DNA of 64,000 nt from positions 62,001 to 126,000 of the forward strand of contig CM056877.1 in assembly GCA_029876055.1 (NCBI GenBank), in the 5' to 3' direction. Position numbers and translations under genes: made by a program. Numbering within the stretch: position 1 is the stretch's first letter; every line of letters begins with the position of its first letter. The notes under the pieces were generated by a model, which searched no databases, was not told the origin of the DNA, and saw only the letters and a list, made by a program, of their open reading frames with translations. Positions 33,912 through 46,086 of the stretch are shown in pieces. Source of the stretch: Madurella fahalii (lineage: Eukaryota > Ascomycota > Sordariomycetes > Sordariales).

Positions 33912-35158
33912 GAAGGGGTGTGCTGGCGATGCCATTGCACGGGCGCGGTATATACTAGAAGAATTCACCGTATGATTAAACCTCCAGACTACTGCTTCCT
34001 CGATCCCTTTAGTTATCCTAGCATATTATCAGTGAGTAGTTCTATTATTGCCTTAGACGCTGGATGCAATAATTACTGTCCCCGTTGTTGAAAAGTACCC
34101 ATCATATAAGGAGGTAAAGATTGGCGAAACAACAGTGTGCCCGAGTTTGATCAACAGCAAACACCCAGGGTTTACAAAACAAAGTCCACCAGGACTCAAA
34201 TTACGGCGCCAGATCTTCTGCGAACTGAGCATAATTACTGTTGAACTGGCAAGCAGTTAAAGATCATATATTTGTCAAGACATGCACTTTATCCTCGGAC
34301 AGCCCAAGGTGGTTAACAAGGACATATAGGGCGAGCAGCGCCGCGGCGAGACGCCATGAAAATACCAATAAACCGCGTTGTCCGCTATGGCTTGTTAACA
34401 GGTGCGCAGTGAGAGTGAGGTTACCGTCAATGGCGTTTAACTTGTTAATCTTATAGCCAAATTTGTTAGTACAGGTTTAATATCCAGTGGCGGTAGCGCT
34501 GCCAGTACCGGACCAGAGTAACTCTCAATATATGCAAGAGAATACCGATTCTACAAGCATTGTATAGAGCTCCGTAGCCGACATGACACAGGGCAGATCT
34601 TGCGGTGCTAGAAGACCAATTTGACCAATAGGGCTGCCCGCACCTTGGGAATGGAGAACAAGTTCCCACAGGCGCCATTTTATAGGAGTTGGCTAACGCT
34701 ATGTCCTAATGAATATTTGTCTTGGCTATGGTGTAACTCGGGCACCGCTTCCGATATGCTTCTACGCGAAGAAAGGGGGCTCAGGGGTGCCAGACCTGAA
34801 CTTTCATTTCGGTACCACGTACCTCCGACAGCAATACCAAACTCTTTGTCTGATAACTCGAGGCACCGGATCGGGCCGTGTCGGACTGCCGCATCCAGCA
34901 ACAGCGAGCGAACAAGATCTCGACAGCATTCCAGTGCCGCATGCGTTATTTACACATCCCACGATACGGCCAATGACGTCTGCCCTTCTTTATTCGAGCC
35001 GGTACATTTCTACGAAGCTTTCCCGATAACAATGTCACACCGGCTGTTGATTTGCATCGCAGTAGCGCTCGGTCGTCGAACTGCATACACTATCATACCC
35101 CAGCTACACAGTTCAACCTTGCAGGCTCACACACAGGAACAAGCAGCCGTTAGCGACT
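33912..35158. other. intergenic, no recognisable gene
   Basis: AT-richer than its surroundings, especially 33960-34620. Nothing coding is supported. Confidence 0.5.
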
Positions 35159-36024
35159 ATGGGGACTGTATCGAAGGTGCTGTTGGTCGTCCTCCGCCTC
35201 GGGCAGCTTGCCTCAGGAGCGATCGTCCTGGGGCTGCTTTCGCGCTTCTTTTACCTCCTCAACGACTCAGCGCCCGCGGACTCTGCCGGCGCCATCGAGC
35301 CTAACGGACGGCTCATTTACGCCGCTGTCATTGCGGCACTGACCATCCTTGCTACCCTTATCTTTATGCCGCCTCTTGCTTACTCCTTCTGGTCGTGGCC
35401 TATCGACTTTTTATTCTTCATCGCCTGGCTAGTCGTGTTCTGTTTGTTAGAAACGGTAAGCTAACCTGCTGAGACGAAAGATGATTAGGGACACTCACCG
35501 CCTATAGCTTACGCGCGTCAACACGTGCGGCTCGGGTTGGTTCATCACCTACTGGGGCTTCTATTGGGGCCGTTGGTACCGGGAGGGAGAGCCGGGCATC
35601 GATGTGAATCGCACTGGCTGCTCAGCTTGGCGCACCATCCTCGCCTTCTCATTCATTCATTCCCATCTTTCTCTACCTCCTAAGCGGTTTTCTGGTGAGT
35701 TGCCCCCCTCGAACGGTTCGGCGTCGTTTAACGGGGCGCCCTAGGGCATCTATTGGACACATGAATACGGAGCATTTACAACGAGGAGCAAAGGGTTCTT
35801 GCGGTAAGCCTTCGCCCGGACAAGCAATATCGTCGCTCTAATGAGCTTTTTTCTACGATAGGAGACACCGAAATCGATTCACACGGTCTTCGGCGGGCGG
35901 TCCTGGTGGTGCTTCTGGGACTGCGGACCAGCCTCAGCCTACACCGCCGGGTCAAACTGCGCCGACAACCACAGTTACGCCGGCTACACCTGTGCCGGCC
36001 GCAACAGGAGGCGCACCATCTTGA
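35159..36024 (+). pseudogene. MARVEL-domain membrane protein with probable frameshift
   Basis: A four-helix MARVEL-type protein, a fungal family thought to act at membrane junctions or plasma-membrane domains. Exons by splice signals are 35159-35455, 35508-35694, 35745-35803 and 35862-36024. Three N-terminal helices are clear (about residues 5-30, 48-70 and 77-98), then the extracellular loop with VNTCGSGW and NRTGCSAWR. In exon 2 the frame fails: after AWRTILAFSF the next helix (FLYLLSGFLGIYW) is in the +1 frame. The break falls in a CATT CATT CATT repeat (about 35650-35662); one extra repeat unit explains it. Downstream exons 3 and 4 splice cleanly and end in a Pro/Thr-rich tail. Either a recent inactivation, a polymorphism or a sequencing error. 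Confidence 0.7.
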
Positions 36025-37327
36025 GTCTAGTGTTTGTTGTTTGGCTATGACTCAAAATGTCGGTTAGGCGGCAGGATAAATATATCCTAGTTTCTCATCG
36101 CAACAGAACGCGGGGTGTCGACTATCTGGTCAGGTTATGCTTGTTGGCGCCGTTACTGCCGTTTTCGCTCTTGGATTTACTTGCCGTGCTCTTCGTAGCA
36201 TGGAAGTGGTCTGCACTGGGACATCTGAACTTATGGTTACAACGCGCAGTGACAGTCCGAGCAGATCGTAACAACGAAGTTTGCTTATTCCGACCTGACC
36301 AATATTACTACCTACCTAGCAGGGAAATGGGGGGTTTCTTATATGCTATTGCCGCACGTTAACATTTGCGCCCAGTGCTGGGAATTTATTCCACTTGAAT
36401 GCCCGAAGTAAGCACCAGGCATGATCACGTTATGCGCAATAAGGCCAGGAAATGGCTGGAATCGCTTTTCTCTGCTGAGTAGGTACTCGTACAGCAAACG
36501 ACGTGATGGCGCCTGGCATGCATGTTCCACGCTCACCCACTCACTCAGCAGTTGGTGCCACGGATTCCGCCCGTGTTTGCTAGCAAATGAAAGCGTTGCA
36601 TCAGGTTTGGGCACGGCCATCCTTGGCTCCCATCCGGTGAGAGGGGAGGTAGTACCGGGTTCCGGTTCGGGAAGTTTTATTGCCTGCAGCGCTCGCCGGG
36701 GCCGAACCACGGGACCATTTGAGACACCCTTGGCCATGCAGCTGTTGTTCCATGGTTCCAGAGGCCTTCCTTTCGCTCCTATTGGATCAAGCTTACCAGC
36801 TCCCCCAACAGTCGTATTGCCAGTACCACACTTACGCAGCATTGCAGCTCGCCACGATCCACCCTATGTGGTGATTGCGCCGCCCCTCTCCCACTCGGCG
36901 GACATAGCGTTATGTCGAAGCCCGATCCAGCGCCATGGGACGGGCTGGATGAGTGCAGGACGCACTTCTGTGTTTCCGACAGCCTTCCCACTGGAATTCC
37001 GTGGGGTCGTTATCAGCAGCGCGCTTTCGGAACAGCCAGCCGGCTGCGGAGTCGTCCCGAACAGGGTGCCATCTTGTTGTTGGATCGCGCACCCGGGATC
37101 CGGCCCATCACGTAACGAAGCCAATCAATCCCAGCAAGATGGGTCGGAGGCTTCCAGAATTCGTTAGAATATTGAGCTATGCGTTCTTGGCAGCCCGGCT
37201 TGTTGGACGAGAATGAGAAGTAGTGCTGATCATGGCGAGTCGTCGGTAGTACAAATACGACGGGGCCACGGCGTCTCATAGCCTCATCTTCACCCTTATC
37301 CCCATATTTCCGTGACGTCCAAAGGAA
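36025..37327. other. intergenic, no recognisable gene
   Basis: Frames of 65-248 codons exist but show no family features or matching exons. Nothing supported. Confidence 0.45.
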
Positions 37328-39523
37328 ATGGCACTGTCTAAGCTGTCAATCGCCGCTGGCCTCCTGCAGGTGATTGGGGCAGCGGAGGCATATAGCGTGC
37401 CTGCTCGCTCGATCGCTAGCTCGACAATCCTCGACCGAGCAGAGGGCTTGTTGCCGGAATATGATTACATCATCGTTGGTGGCGGTACCGCCGGCTTGAC
37501 TGTGGCAGACCGGCTGACTGAGAATGGCAGACGTATGTAATCCTGTCACCTTGGCTGGAGAAACCGCTGATAATCACAGACTCGGTCCTGGTCCTCGAGC
37601 GAGGAGTCTTCCGTGAGGCGACCCCTACCAACCGACTCCCAGCTGCGCTAATCGTCGAGCAGAAAACTCGAGCGCCGTGACCACCGTCAACCTCGGCTTC
37701 TGGGGGCTTACGGACCCGTCCCTGACTATCAACATCAGTTCCGTACCGCAGACGGCGCTGAACAACCGCAAGATCGATGTCATCGTCGGTGGTGTGCTGG
37801 GTGGCAGCTCCGCCGTCAACGGCATGCAGGTCGTTCGCGGACAAAAAGAAGACTACGACCGCTGGGGATCTTATTTTGGGGAGGAGTCCGAGTGGAGTTG
37901 GGATGGCCTCCTGCCGTACTTTCAAAAGGCGAGTTGAATGTCATCACAATCCCTGGTTCAATCCTAACAAACTCTCAGGCATGGAACTTCCATCCGCCGA
38001 GCGCAGAACTGGCCAGCGAGTTCGACATTAAGTACGATGCGCGCTACTGGGGAAGCACGTCCGGGGTGCATGCCTCGTTTCCGTCCTTTACCTGGCCTTT
38101 CCTTAGTGAGTCTGATGTGGGGATGTGCGTTTGCCATGCAGTGGCTGACGGGAAAACAGAAACGGAGATGGCTGCGTTCGGAGACATCCCAGGCGTCAAA
38201 TACCCCTCTGATTCGGGCTCCGGCGAGACTGGTGCATACTGGCATCCCTCGTCCGTGGACCCGAGTGTGGTCCTCCGGTCCTTTGCGCGGGCCGGCCATT
38301 GGGACGGCATTGAGGCGGCTCGCCCTAACTACCACACCCTGACTGGGCAGAAGGTGCTGAAGGTCTTGTTCCAGGGCAAGCGAGCGAACGAGGTCCTCTT
38401 TGTACCCGCAGGCGCAACAGACCAGAGCGAGGCTCGGACCGTCAAGGCCAAGAAGGAGATTATCCTGGCGGCCGGTGCGATTCACACGCCGCAGGTGCTC
38501 CAGGCAAGCGGCGTGGGCCCGAAGAAGTTGCTAAAGGAGGCCGGTGTGCACGTCGTCGTCGATGCTCCGGGCGTGGGAAGCAATTTCCAGGACCAGCCGT
38601 TCCAGATCGCCCCTATCTTCAACCGTGAGTTTCTACCATGACTTTTCTCTAGTATCTCTAACGGTTGTAGTGTCCCTGTTCAATGTCCATCCGGACGTCA
38701 ACGACATGTTTGTGAACCAGACCTTCATCGCCGAGGCGCAGGCCCAGTTCGATGCGAACAGAACCGGGCCCATGAGTATCGCATCTGGGAACTGCGGCAG
38801 CTGGCTTTCGCTGCCTGTAATTGCGCCGACAACATTCAGTGATATCGCAAGGCGATATGAGGCCCAAGACCCGGCGGCCTACCTCCCTTCGGGCACAGAT
38901 AAAGCCGTCATTGCCGGCTACCAGGCTCAGAAGGCGGCCATTGCAAAGGCCATGCGAAGTCCAGACTCGGCAGCGTACAATTTCTTCCTCCGCGGCACGT
39001 CCCAAGAGGCCTCCATCGTCTACCTACACCCCCTAAGCCGAGGTACCGTCAACATCAACCCGGCCGACCCCTTCTTCTCGCCTCCCAAGGTGGATTACCG
39101 AGCGCTCAGCAACCCTGCCGACCTCGACATGCTCGTAGAGTTCACACGCTTCACGCGCAGGTTCTTCACGGAGACCAGGCTCAAGGAGTACGGCCCTGTT
39201 GAACTCAGCCCGGGCCCCCATGTGACGACACCTGAGCAGATCGAGACGTGGCTCCGCGGCATCATGAACCCCTCCTGCTTCCATCCCATTGGCACTGCAG
39301 CCATGCTGCCCCAGAAGCTCGGCGGCGTCGTTGATGAGAAGCTGCAGGTGTATGACGTCAAAGGCCTGAGCGTCGTCGACGCCAGCATCATGCCTGATCT
39401 TCCGGGCTCTTACACGCAGCAGACGGTGTATGCCATTGCTGAAAAGGCAGGTCCATCGACACACTCTACCGGACACGCGCTAACATTAGACAGGCGGCGG
39501 ATCTCATCAAGGCTAGAGCGTAG
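37328..39523 (+). CDS. secreted GMC (FAD) oxidoreductase
   Basis: An FAD-dependent alcohol/aldehyde/sugar oxidase or dehydrogenase of the glucose-methanol-choline family (AA3-like), with a signal peptide (about 1-21). Exons are 37328-37532, 37580-37612, 37663-37928, 37979-38105, 38160-38624, 38671-39446 and 39494-39523, giving 633 residues. The FAD fold starts with YIIVGGGTAG (residues 47-56); the GGSSAVNGM flavin motif and the ILAAGAIHTPQVLQASGVGP signature follow. The first active-site His is His570 in FHPIGT. The second position, normally His or Asn, is Tyr613 (SYTQQ). Introns 3 and 6 use GC instead of GT donors, chosen because only they keep the family reading (QKAWNFHPP; EKAADLIKARA). 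The substrate is not predictable; the Tyr makes activity uncertain. Aryl-alcohol oxidase or versicolorin-B-synthase-like enzymes are possible relatives. Confidence 0.87.
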
Positions 39524-40441
39524 CGCGGGCGATGTACCAAGAGCACATAGCGGACTAGTCGAATACATCTGTGACATATTTAGCGTTAATTGTATTACCC
39601 TTCAAAAACACAGCAAACCTCTGCAAGTTCGTTTCCAAAATCTTAGCAAACATGAGCTTCAAGTTGTTTCGGATAGTCTGCAGGCTGAAACCCACTAACC
39701 CTGGGCTCGTCGGTCAGGCCACGGGGTTATTCTACGTTTTCCTATGGTTGGCCTTCGAATGATGCCGTGATGATAATGACAGCCACCCGGTCCGCGAGAA
39801 GGTTCCCGCTCTGCTGTGTTCATTACCATCCACTGAATAGGCTCCCACAGGTGCCCGCGTCTGATTTTATTCTGAACGCTGGCTCCCTCGCACGGAGGAA
39901 GTGCCTGCTTCCGACTTGGAATTTGCGGGTGCCGCAGCCAGAATGTGCTCTCAGCCTCTCCTCCCATGCGGTGCTCCAACCCGGTCGGCTTCTGCCTTGT
40001 CGAAGGATCGCGGGCATATACTTATCATCGCTGAGTTCGGTGCCAAGTATCTTGTGGGCTGGGGTCTGTAACTAGGTTGCCCCGGGTTGTTAATAGTAAT
40101 AGTAACTAGTTTTGGCCATCTACAGTGGACTGCCTTACTAGGTATACTAGCATGTACAGCTAGCCGGGCCGAACGATTCGCGCAGAAGCCGTCCCACAAT
40201 CCGTGGCTCTGGCGACCCACTTGTTACCTCTGCTGTGCCACCGTACCATTTTGGACTTTGAGGCCCGAGAACGTCATCAACGGCTGCCATGGAGTGGTCC
40301 GTCTCTGCACTGATTTACAACGTCAGGCTTGTTTTCAGTAGCAGGATGCTTTCAACTTAATGCATTTACCGTAGCCACGTTATTCTACACCTACACCTAT
40401 CGAATCGAACCTCCGTCTCCTACACCATCAATAAAACCCTG
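39524..40441. other. intergenic, no recognisable gene
   Basis: 3' flanks of two convergent genes; nothing supported. Confidence 0.5.
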
Positions 40442-41427
40442 CTACATCCATTTTCTGAGCTCCGTCTCAGTCCAATCCCAAAGCTTGTTTCCAAGCTCGG
40501 GGTCCTTGCTGGCCCTTGTTTCCATCGGGGATAGATAACCGACTGGCTCATAAAAGGCCCCCGGCTTGATGCCGTCCCCTGGGACGACAATGGCCCATAG
40601 CAGATTGTGCGTGCCCTCTTCCGGCGTCTTCATTTTGCCGATGTTCGGAATATAGACCAGCGCTCGGTCAAACGGCCCCAGGTCTGTAACCAGGCTCGTG
40701 GCAACAACGCCAGGTGTGAGGCTGAACGACAAGATGCTCGGGTAACGCTTCGCCAGCTCTCGAGCGTAGAGCATATTAGCTAACTTGCTTTGCCCGTAGC
40801 GCAGCCAGCGCCCCAGTACGGCCATCTCCTGGGTCGTCTTGAGTTTCGAAAACTGGATGCCACCGGGCGGCGTTCCTCGCCATCCCGTGCTCGTCACCAT
40901 GACAATGCGGACGTCAGAGCCGTCACCAGCGGTCCTCTCCAGCAGCGGCAGCAGCTTCTGCGTCAACAGCGCGTGACCGAGGTGGTTCGTCGCAAACTGT
41001 ATCTCGTAGCCGTCCCTGGAGAGACTGGCCGGCTTGGCCATGATTCCTGCGTTGCATACTAGGACATCGAGGCGTGAGAGATCCGATAGAATCTTCTCTG
41101 CTGCAGCCTTGACGGATGTAAGGCTCGCAAGGTCGCACTGCACGAATGAGACGCGGATCCCGGGTGCAGCGGCTTGCACATTCGAAACCACAGATTGGGC
41201 CGTCTCGGCGTTACGCCCTGTGAAGAGGAGTTGTGCGGGATTGTGCCGGGCGAGCTCGATAACGGTTCCGGATCCCACCCCGGCGGTTCCTAGTGATCAT
41301 GCTGTTAGAGACAGGGATTTATTTATGGCGGGGGGTCCACGTTCCGCAACTCACCACCGGTGATGAGGATGACCTTGCCAGCAAGGTTTGGAACATCTCT
41401 GTTTGGGCGGAACGTTACACCGGGCAT
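40442..41427 (-). CDS. short-chain dehydrogenase/reductase, retinol-dehydrogenase-like
   Basis: An NAD(P)-dependent classical SDR. Exons are 41427-41355 and 41289-40442 (65-base intron), giving 306 residues. The cofactor motif TGGTAGVG (23-30) is completed by the splice, which supports it. NAG at 104-106, the catalytic Ser158, and YGQSK (Tyr189, Lys193) are intact. The pattern resembles WWOX/retinol-dehydrogenase-like fungal SDRs (Bli-4 type). No targeting signal is evident. It lies head to head, 1.8 kb away, with a second SDR gene and beside the GMC oxidoreductase, so a shared oxidative pathway is possible but unproven. Confidence 0.88.
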
Positions 41428-43196
41428 ATTTGTAAAGCAACAGAGACTATGTAAAACTCAATCTTTACCGCTCCATGGTGAACTAGTAGTAATTAAAGAT
41501 CCTGCAGAATTTCTCCTGCTGAAATGGCCGTAGAAGGAGAATATAAATATAGCCCTAGGAGAATCCCAGGCAGATTGGAGTTGACGCGTCCAGACACATG
41601 GACTTTGCTGACTTGCTATTGACGTACATTGGCTTCTCGTTGGCCCCCAATTTCGGTACATTCGGGCTGGGCAAGGGGTAATAGCACGAACCCGAGCCCG
41701 TAATTGAGCACCCGACCCCGAGCTTGGTAGCAGAAGAAGTCTACCTTCTTCTCTCAATGCCTCTTGACCAATCACTTGAGACCAGTGCGGCGCCGAGAAG
41801 GATAGGTGCGGATGGTTTATGTCTTCCTCCAATTGCGCGCCTGTCTTCTCATATCGGGCACCGCATCTGTATTCATGCTGCCTTCAGCGGCTGCAACTCA
41901 TGGAATGGCCGCCAACGGTGTGTGTTTACCCTGCATGGCTACTAATTCATCCAGCGTATCTTCTCAACATCACAGGAAAAACTTCAGGCATCTGGGCATG
42001 CGCCCCCAATACTTCAATCTGTCCTTAGTTTAGGCCACCCGGTAGGCAGGCAAGGAAGCTCGGCTTGACCTGGTCTCCCTGCTGTACAAAATTCCGTCCG
42101 TCTATTACGGGCATCAACTCAGTTGATGTTGACTCGACCCGGAGAACCGTTTTGTCATTCATGATTCCAAATGCCACCCTGCCCTGGATCGCACTCCTCA
42201 GTGCCCACCCAAACGCGCGCTTCGCAGATGGCCGGCTTCTCCGAAATGCCGCCCATGTAGTTACCTCAGGAGGTTTCGCTTGCTGGTTTCCCTCAATACG
42301 GCCACGGGGACTAGCTACGCGAGTGGTATCGGCCGGTAAGGCTCACTAGATTCCGTAGCAAGATCAATACGTTATGCCTCACCCTACGATTGGTATGTCG
42401 AACTAGCGAGGTTCTAGGTTGCGCTCGCGTGACGACAGATATGGACACGGTCGCCGGGCCCTGTGCCACTAGGTGGTTGACGACGGTGGTGGCAGTGGGT
42501 AGAGTCCGGACAGGGTGCTGAAGGGACGTTGATGTGCCGAACATTTGGTCATGGGCCCCTCGTTGTGAGCGGCTCTAGTCGCATGGCAGCGAACCTCCTG
42601 CAAGTGGCTAGTAGTAGAGATATGCAAGGGACGCCTGACGCGGCGGAGATGATCCAATGGGGCAATGCTGCTTAGAACTTTGGGGCGTCCATTGACCCGA
42701 CCAGGGCAAATAACCTTCAGTGCTTACATTTTGTCTTGTCCTCCAACGCTCTGCTAGAAAAGTCCAAATATGTATAACCAGATTTAATGGTTTCTGGTCA
42801 TCAACCGATAAGAGCGGCTGCTTGGCATTCTGTACTACGAGTAGGAGACAAAGCATTGGTTGAATTGGGCACAACCAAGTCGGCAATTGATGCATGTCTA
42901 CAGTTCATGCTTACCCGCAACCCCGCCTCTGCAGGGCCAGGCTTGATGCGATCATAACGAACGCAGACCCTGCAGGCAAGTGGTGGTAGTGCATACAGCT
43001 CAGACCCTCCCATCTCCCCACGAACGAAGCGCTTCAGTTGTGCTCGGTTCAATAACCCCCAAGTCCCTCCCCCAGGCGGTTCTGTCCCCGTTCCGTACCT
43101 AGGTTTGTACTCTACTACTTAGACAGCATCCAAATTTCATGACGAGTCATCTCATCAACCATTGGTACTCGCGCACTCCCAAGCTACCCGGCCACC
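41428..43196. other. intergenic between divergent SDR genes
   Basis: 1.8 kb without supported genes; short frames on both strands lack similarity and splice structure. Confidence 0.45.
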
Positions 43197-44138
43197 ATGC
43201 TCCTGCTCCGAGCCAGCCGTCAGTCGTTCCAACTCACCCCGCTCGCCGCCCCGCTCATCAGGGGCGGCCTCACGTCACAGCATCGCCATCTCCGGTATGC
43301 CCGCCTTTTCTCTAGTGATCCTCATGGCCGTCCGAGCCGCACCGCAATCGTCACAGGTGCCGCGCGCGGCATCGGGCGCTCCATCGCTGTCCGCCTCGCA
43401 CAGGACGGCTATTCCATTACAGCCAACGACCTGCCCGCCCTGCAAAGCGAGCTCGACGCCCTAACGGCCGAGCTGCAGTCGACCTATGGTGTGCGCGCTT
43501 ACACGCACGCAGCCGACGTTTCCTCGCCTGAGCAGGTCGGCGAGCTCGTGCGCGCGAGTGTCGACAAGCTCGGCCCGCTCGACACCATGGTCGCCAACGC
43601 CGGCATCGCCCAGGTGAAGCCCTTACTAGAACTAACGCCCGATGACTGGAAGCGCATGTTCGAGGTTAATGTCGCGGGCGTGCACTACTGTTTCCAGGCG
43701 GCGGCGCGGGCCATGATAGCGCAGGCCGAGGGCAAGAAGGAGGGTGACAGGCTCGCCGGTAAGCTGATCAGTGCGGCGAGCATCGTCGCGTTCAAGCCGT
43801 TCGCGCAGCTCGGCCACTACAGCGCGAGCAAGTGGGCGGTCAGGGGATTGAGTCAGGTGTACGCGATGGAGCTAGCCAAGCACAAGATCACGGTGAATGC
43901 CTATGCGCCGGGGATCGTGGATACCAAGATGTGGGAGCTCATTGACGCTGGTCTGGGAAAGAGAGAGGGGAAGGCAAAGGGCGAGATGATCCGACGGTAC
44001 AGCGACGAGTTGATTGCCCTCGGGAGGACCAGCGTGCCCGAGGACGTGGCGGGCCTGGTGTCGTTCCTGGCGAGCAAGGACGCCGACTACATTACCGGGC
44101 AGACGTACATTGTTGATGGCGGAATTATCTACACCTGA
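43197..44138 (+). CDS. short-chain dehydrogenase, diacetyl-reductase/3-oxoacyl-reductase-like
   Basis: A classical SDR of 313 residues in a single exon. Residues 1-40 are rich in Arg, Leu, Ser and Gln without acidic residues, like a mitochondrial presequence. The core has TGAARGIG (53-60), NAG (134-136), a catalytic Ser near 195, and YSASK (Tyr208, Lys212), ending with the ITGQTYIVDGG motif typical of this class. An Asp at NDL after the second strand suggests NAD rather than NADP as cofactor. It resembles bacterial and fungal diacetyl/acetoin reductases; the true substrate is unknown. Lack of introns contrasts with its neighbours. Confidence 0.88.
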   Translation: MLLLRASRQSFQLTPLAAPLIRGGLTSQHRHLRYARLFSSDPHGRPSRTAIVTGAARGIGRSIAVRLAQDGYSITANDLPALQSELDALTAELQSTYGVRAYTHAADVSSPEQVGELVRASVDKLGPLDTMVANAGIAQVKPLLELTPDDWKRMFEVNVAGVHYCFQAAARAMIAQAEGKKEGDRLAGKLISAASIVAFKPFAQLGHYSASKWAVRGLSQVYAMELAKHKITVNAYAPGIVDTKMWELIDAGLGKREGKAKGEMIRRYSDELIALGRTSVPEDVAGLVSFLASKDADYITGQTYIVDGGIIYT

Positions 44139-44460
44139 TCTCGAATTTGGGAATGGGGTAATTATGGATCTCGGTGGCTCAGGAACCAACCAATCTCAAC
44201 CCGCCGTATTTTTTATAAATAATTATGTCCTTGTGCTGGGTCGAAATAAATGAGCTAGTTTGAGGTGGGAAAAGAACCAATGGCACGACACAGGCCCTCC
44301 CAGCGTCTCAAAATCCCAGAAATCGGTCCGAGAGACTCGACAAAGTAGCACAGCCCGATCATCGAATAAGGGCTGAACACATCCGCTCTAGCACAGCCAC
44401 AACCTGTTTTCGTCATGCTCCATCTCTCAAAAGCTTGACCGCAGCCCCCCGGTGCTTTCT
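44139..44460. other. intergenic, regulator promoter
   Basis: No gene supported; the promoter region of the Zn2Cys6 regulator. Confidence 0.5.
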
Positions 44461-46086
44461 ATGGCAGCGCCCGTCACAGACCTCGACATGGAGGAACATA
44501 CCAAAGCCAAACAATGTTGGGAGTGCCGCCGTCGCCGGCTGGTGTGTGATTCCACCCGTTCCGGATGTCGAAAATGCCAAGCCAGGGGCATGGCTTGCCC
44601 AGGGTATGATGGCAGAAAGCTGAAGTGGCTCCAGCCGCAACAGGTGAATGCCAAAGGACCGTTGAAATGGGTTGTGCCTCGGCCACTCCAGCCCGAGAGC
44701 AGCCGGGAGATGGGCGCGATTTTTGAGGCCATCGAGTACTGTAAGCACACCACCACATCGCTCAGCAGTGCGCTGATTTTACCTGGCTTAGACAATGTGC
44801 ACATTTCTCCCGATCTGGCCGCATCAGGTGCTGGTGGGCCCGGGAGTCCTTATTTTATGCACCACTTCGCTGTCCCCTTCCTACCTCGCTCGTGCACCCA
44901 GAGCCTGGTATGCACGGCACTCTGCCATCGTATCCTGCAACTGAGCGATGCATCTGCATTAGTTCAAGCGGCATTGACCCGAAGGCTCCAATGGCATCGC
45001 GGCGAGGCCCTCCGGGCTTTGGCGGCAGACCTGGGCCGCCCCGAGAACCAGACCGCTGACTCGACGCTCGCAGCTGTGCTTCTCCTTCTCCTTGTTGAGG
45101 TAGGTATCCGCGGCCGGCCTCTTGGAAACGGGGTCTGACTCGTTCAGATCCAGCAGTCCTTCACACCGAATTGGCGGCACCATAGCAACGGGGCGACCAC
45201 CATGATCGAGATGAAGGGCGGTTTGAGTGATTTAGTATTCTCGCGGCCTTACCTGCGCCACCTGTTCCGGTATTACTCTATGTACGTCGCACGTTACCCT
45301 TTCTCATGCGATCGGACTGACGCTTCCAGCATCGAGGTAATGGGAAGCACAACTTCACCCGAGGTCGGGGTCGACTCGGCCCGCAACCATCTTGAATTAA
45401 TCACCTTGCTTCCGGTCTTGTACGGCAACGGCCTCGCGACCTGCTTCCCTTGCCCCCCTGATCTCTTCATCGAGATTATCCATATTAACCACCTACGATC
45501 ACGGCTTCGCGGGGCCGCCGCGGCCGTAGGCCAGGACACCATGGCGCTGAGACGGGACAAGTCCTCGGCAGCACTTGACGTGCTCCGGCGCATAAGGGCG
45601 TTCCAGATCGACAAGTGGGCAGCCGAGGTTGGATTTGACAAGGCGGGGGAGAGGGTCGGTTTCGGCGGCTGGCAGATTATTGCCTACATCTACCAGTCAG
45701 CCATTGCCATTTACTGCATTGCTTCGCTTCTCTACGACAATACCGAAGCTTGCTCTGGTATGGACACAGACCGGTACCTAGGTCCCCGGGAGGTGATCTC
45801 TAAGACTAGAGACGTATGCCGCTCGGTTCTGCTCAGTCGCCTGCGCGAAGCTTGCGGAAGCACGCAGCTCCGCAAACTGGTTCTATGGCCTCTGGTTGTC
45901 GCCGGAATCGAGGCAGAAGACCACGCCACGAAGCGTTTTGTGTTGGAGGAGCTCCAGTGGATCAGCAGCTCTCTGGGCACAGCTGCGCCACTCATAGCAA
46001 AGGACTTTTTAGAACAGCGTGTATGGAGATGTAAGAGAGGAGCCTGGGACAGCCTCTTCGACCAGTCGTACGTGTTTGTACTGTAG
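44461..46086 (+). CDS. Zn2Cys6 transcription factor
   Basis: A fungal binuclear-cluster regulator, nuclear. Exons are 44461-44740, 44792-45099, 45148-45281 and 45330-46086 (introns 51, 48 and 48 bases), giving 492 residues. The DNA-binding cluster is complete: Cys19, 22, 29, 36, 39 and 46 with CX2CX6CX6CX2CX6C spacing and a basic RRRR stretch. The rest is an alpha-helical Fungal_trans_2-type domain (EAIEYYNVHISPDL made by the first splice; later IIAYIYQSAIAIYC). The third intron is a multiple of three without a stop, so its retention would only insert 16 residues. It lies between an SDR gene and the arginine deiminase gene, same strand as both, and could control this neighbourhood. Confidence 0.88.

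Noticed and set aside
36421..37167. Plus-strand frame of 248 codons
   Set aside because: Compositionally random, no start context, no similarity to known folds and stops just before the GMC gene.
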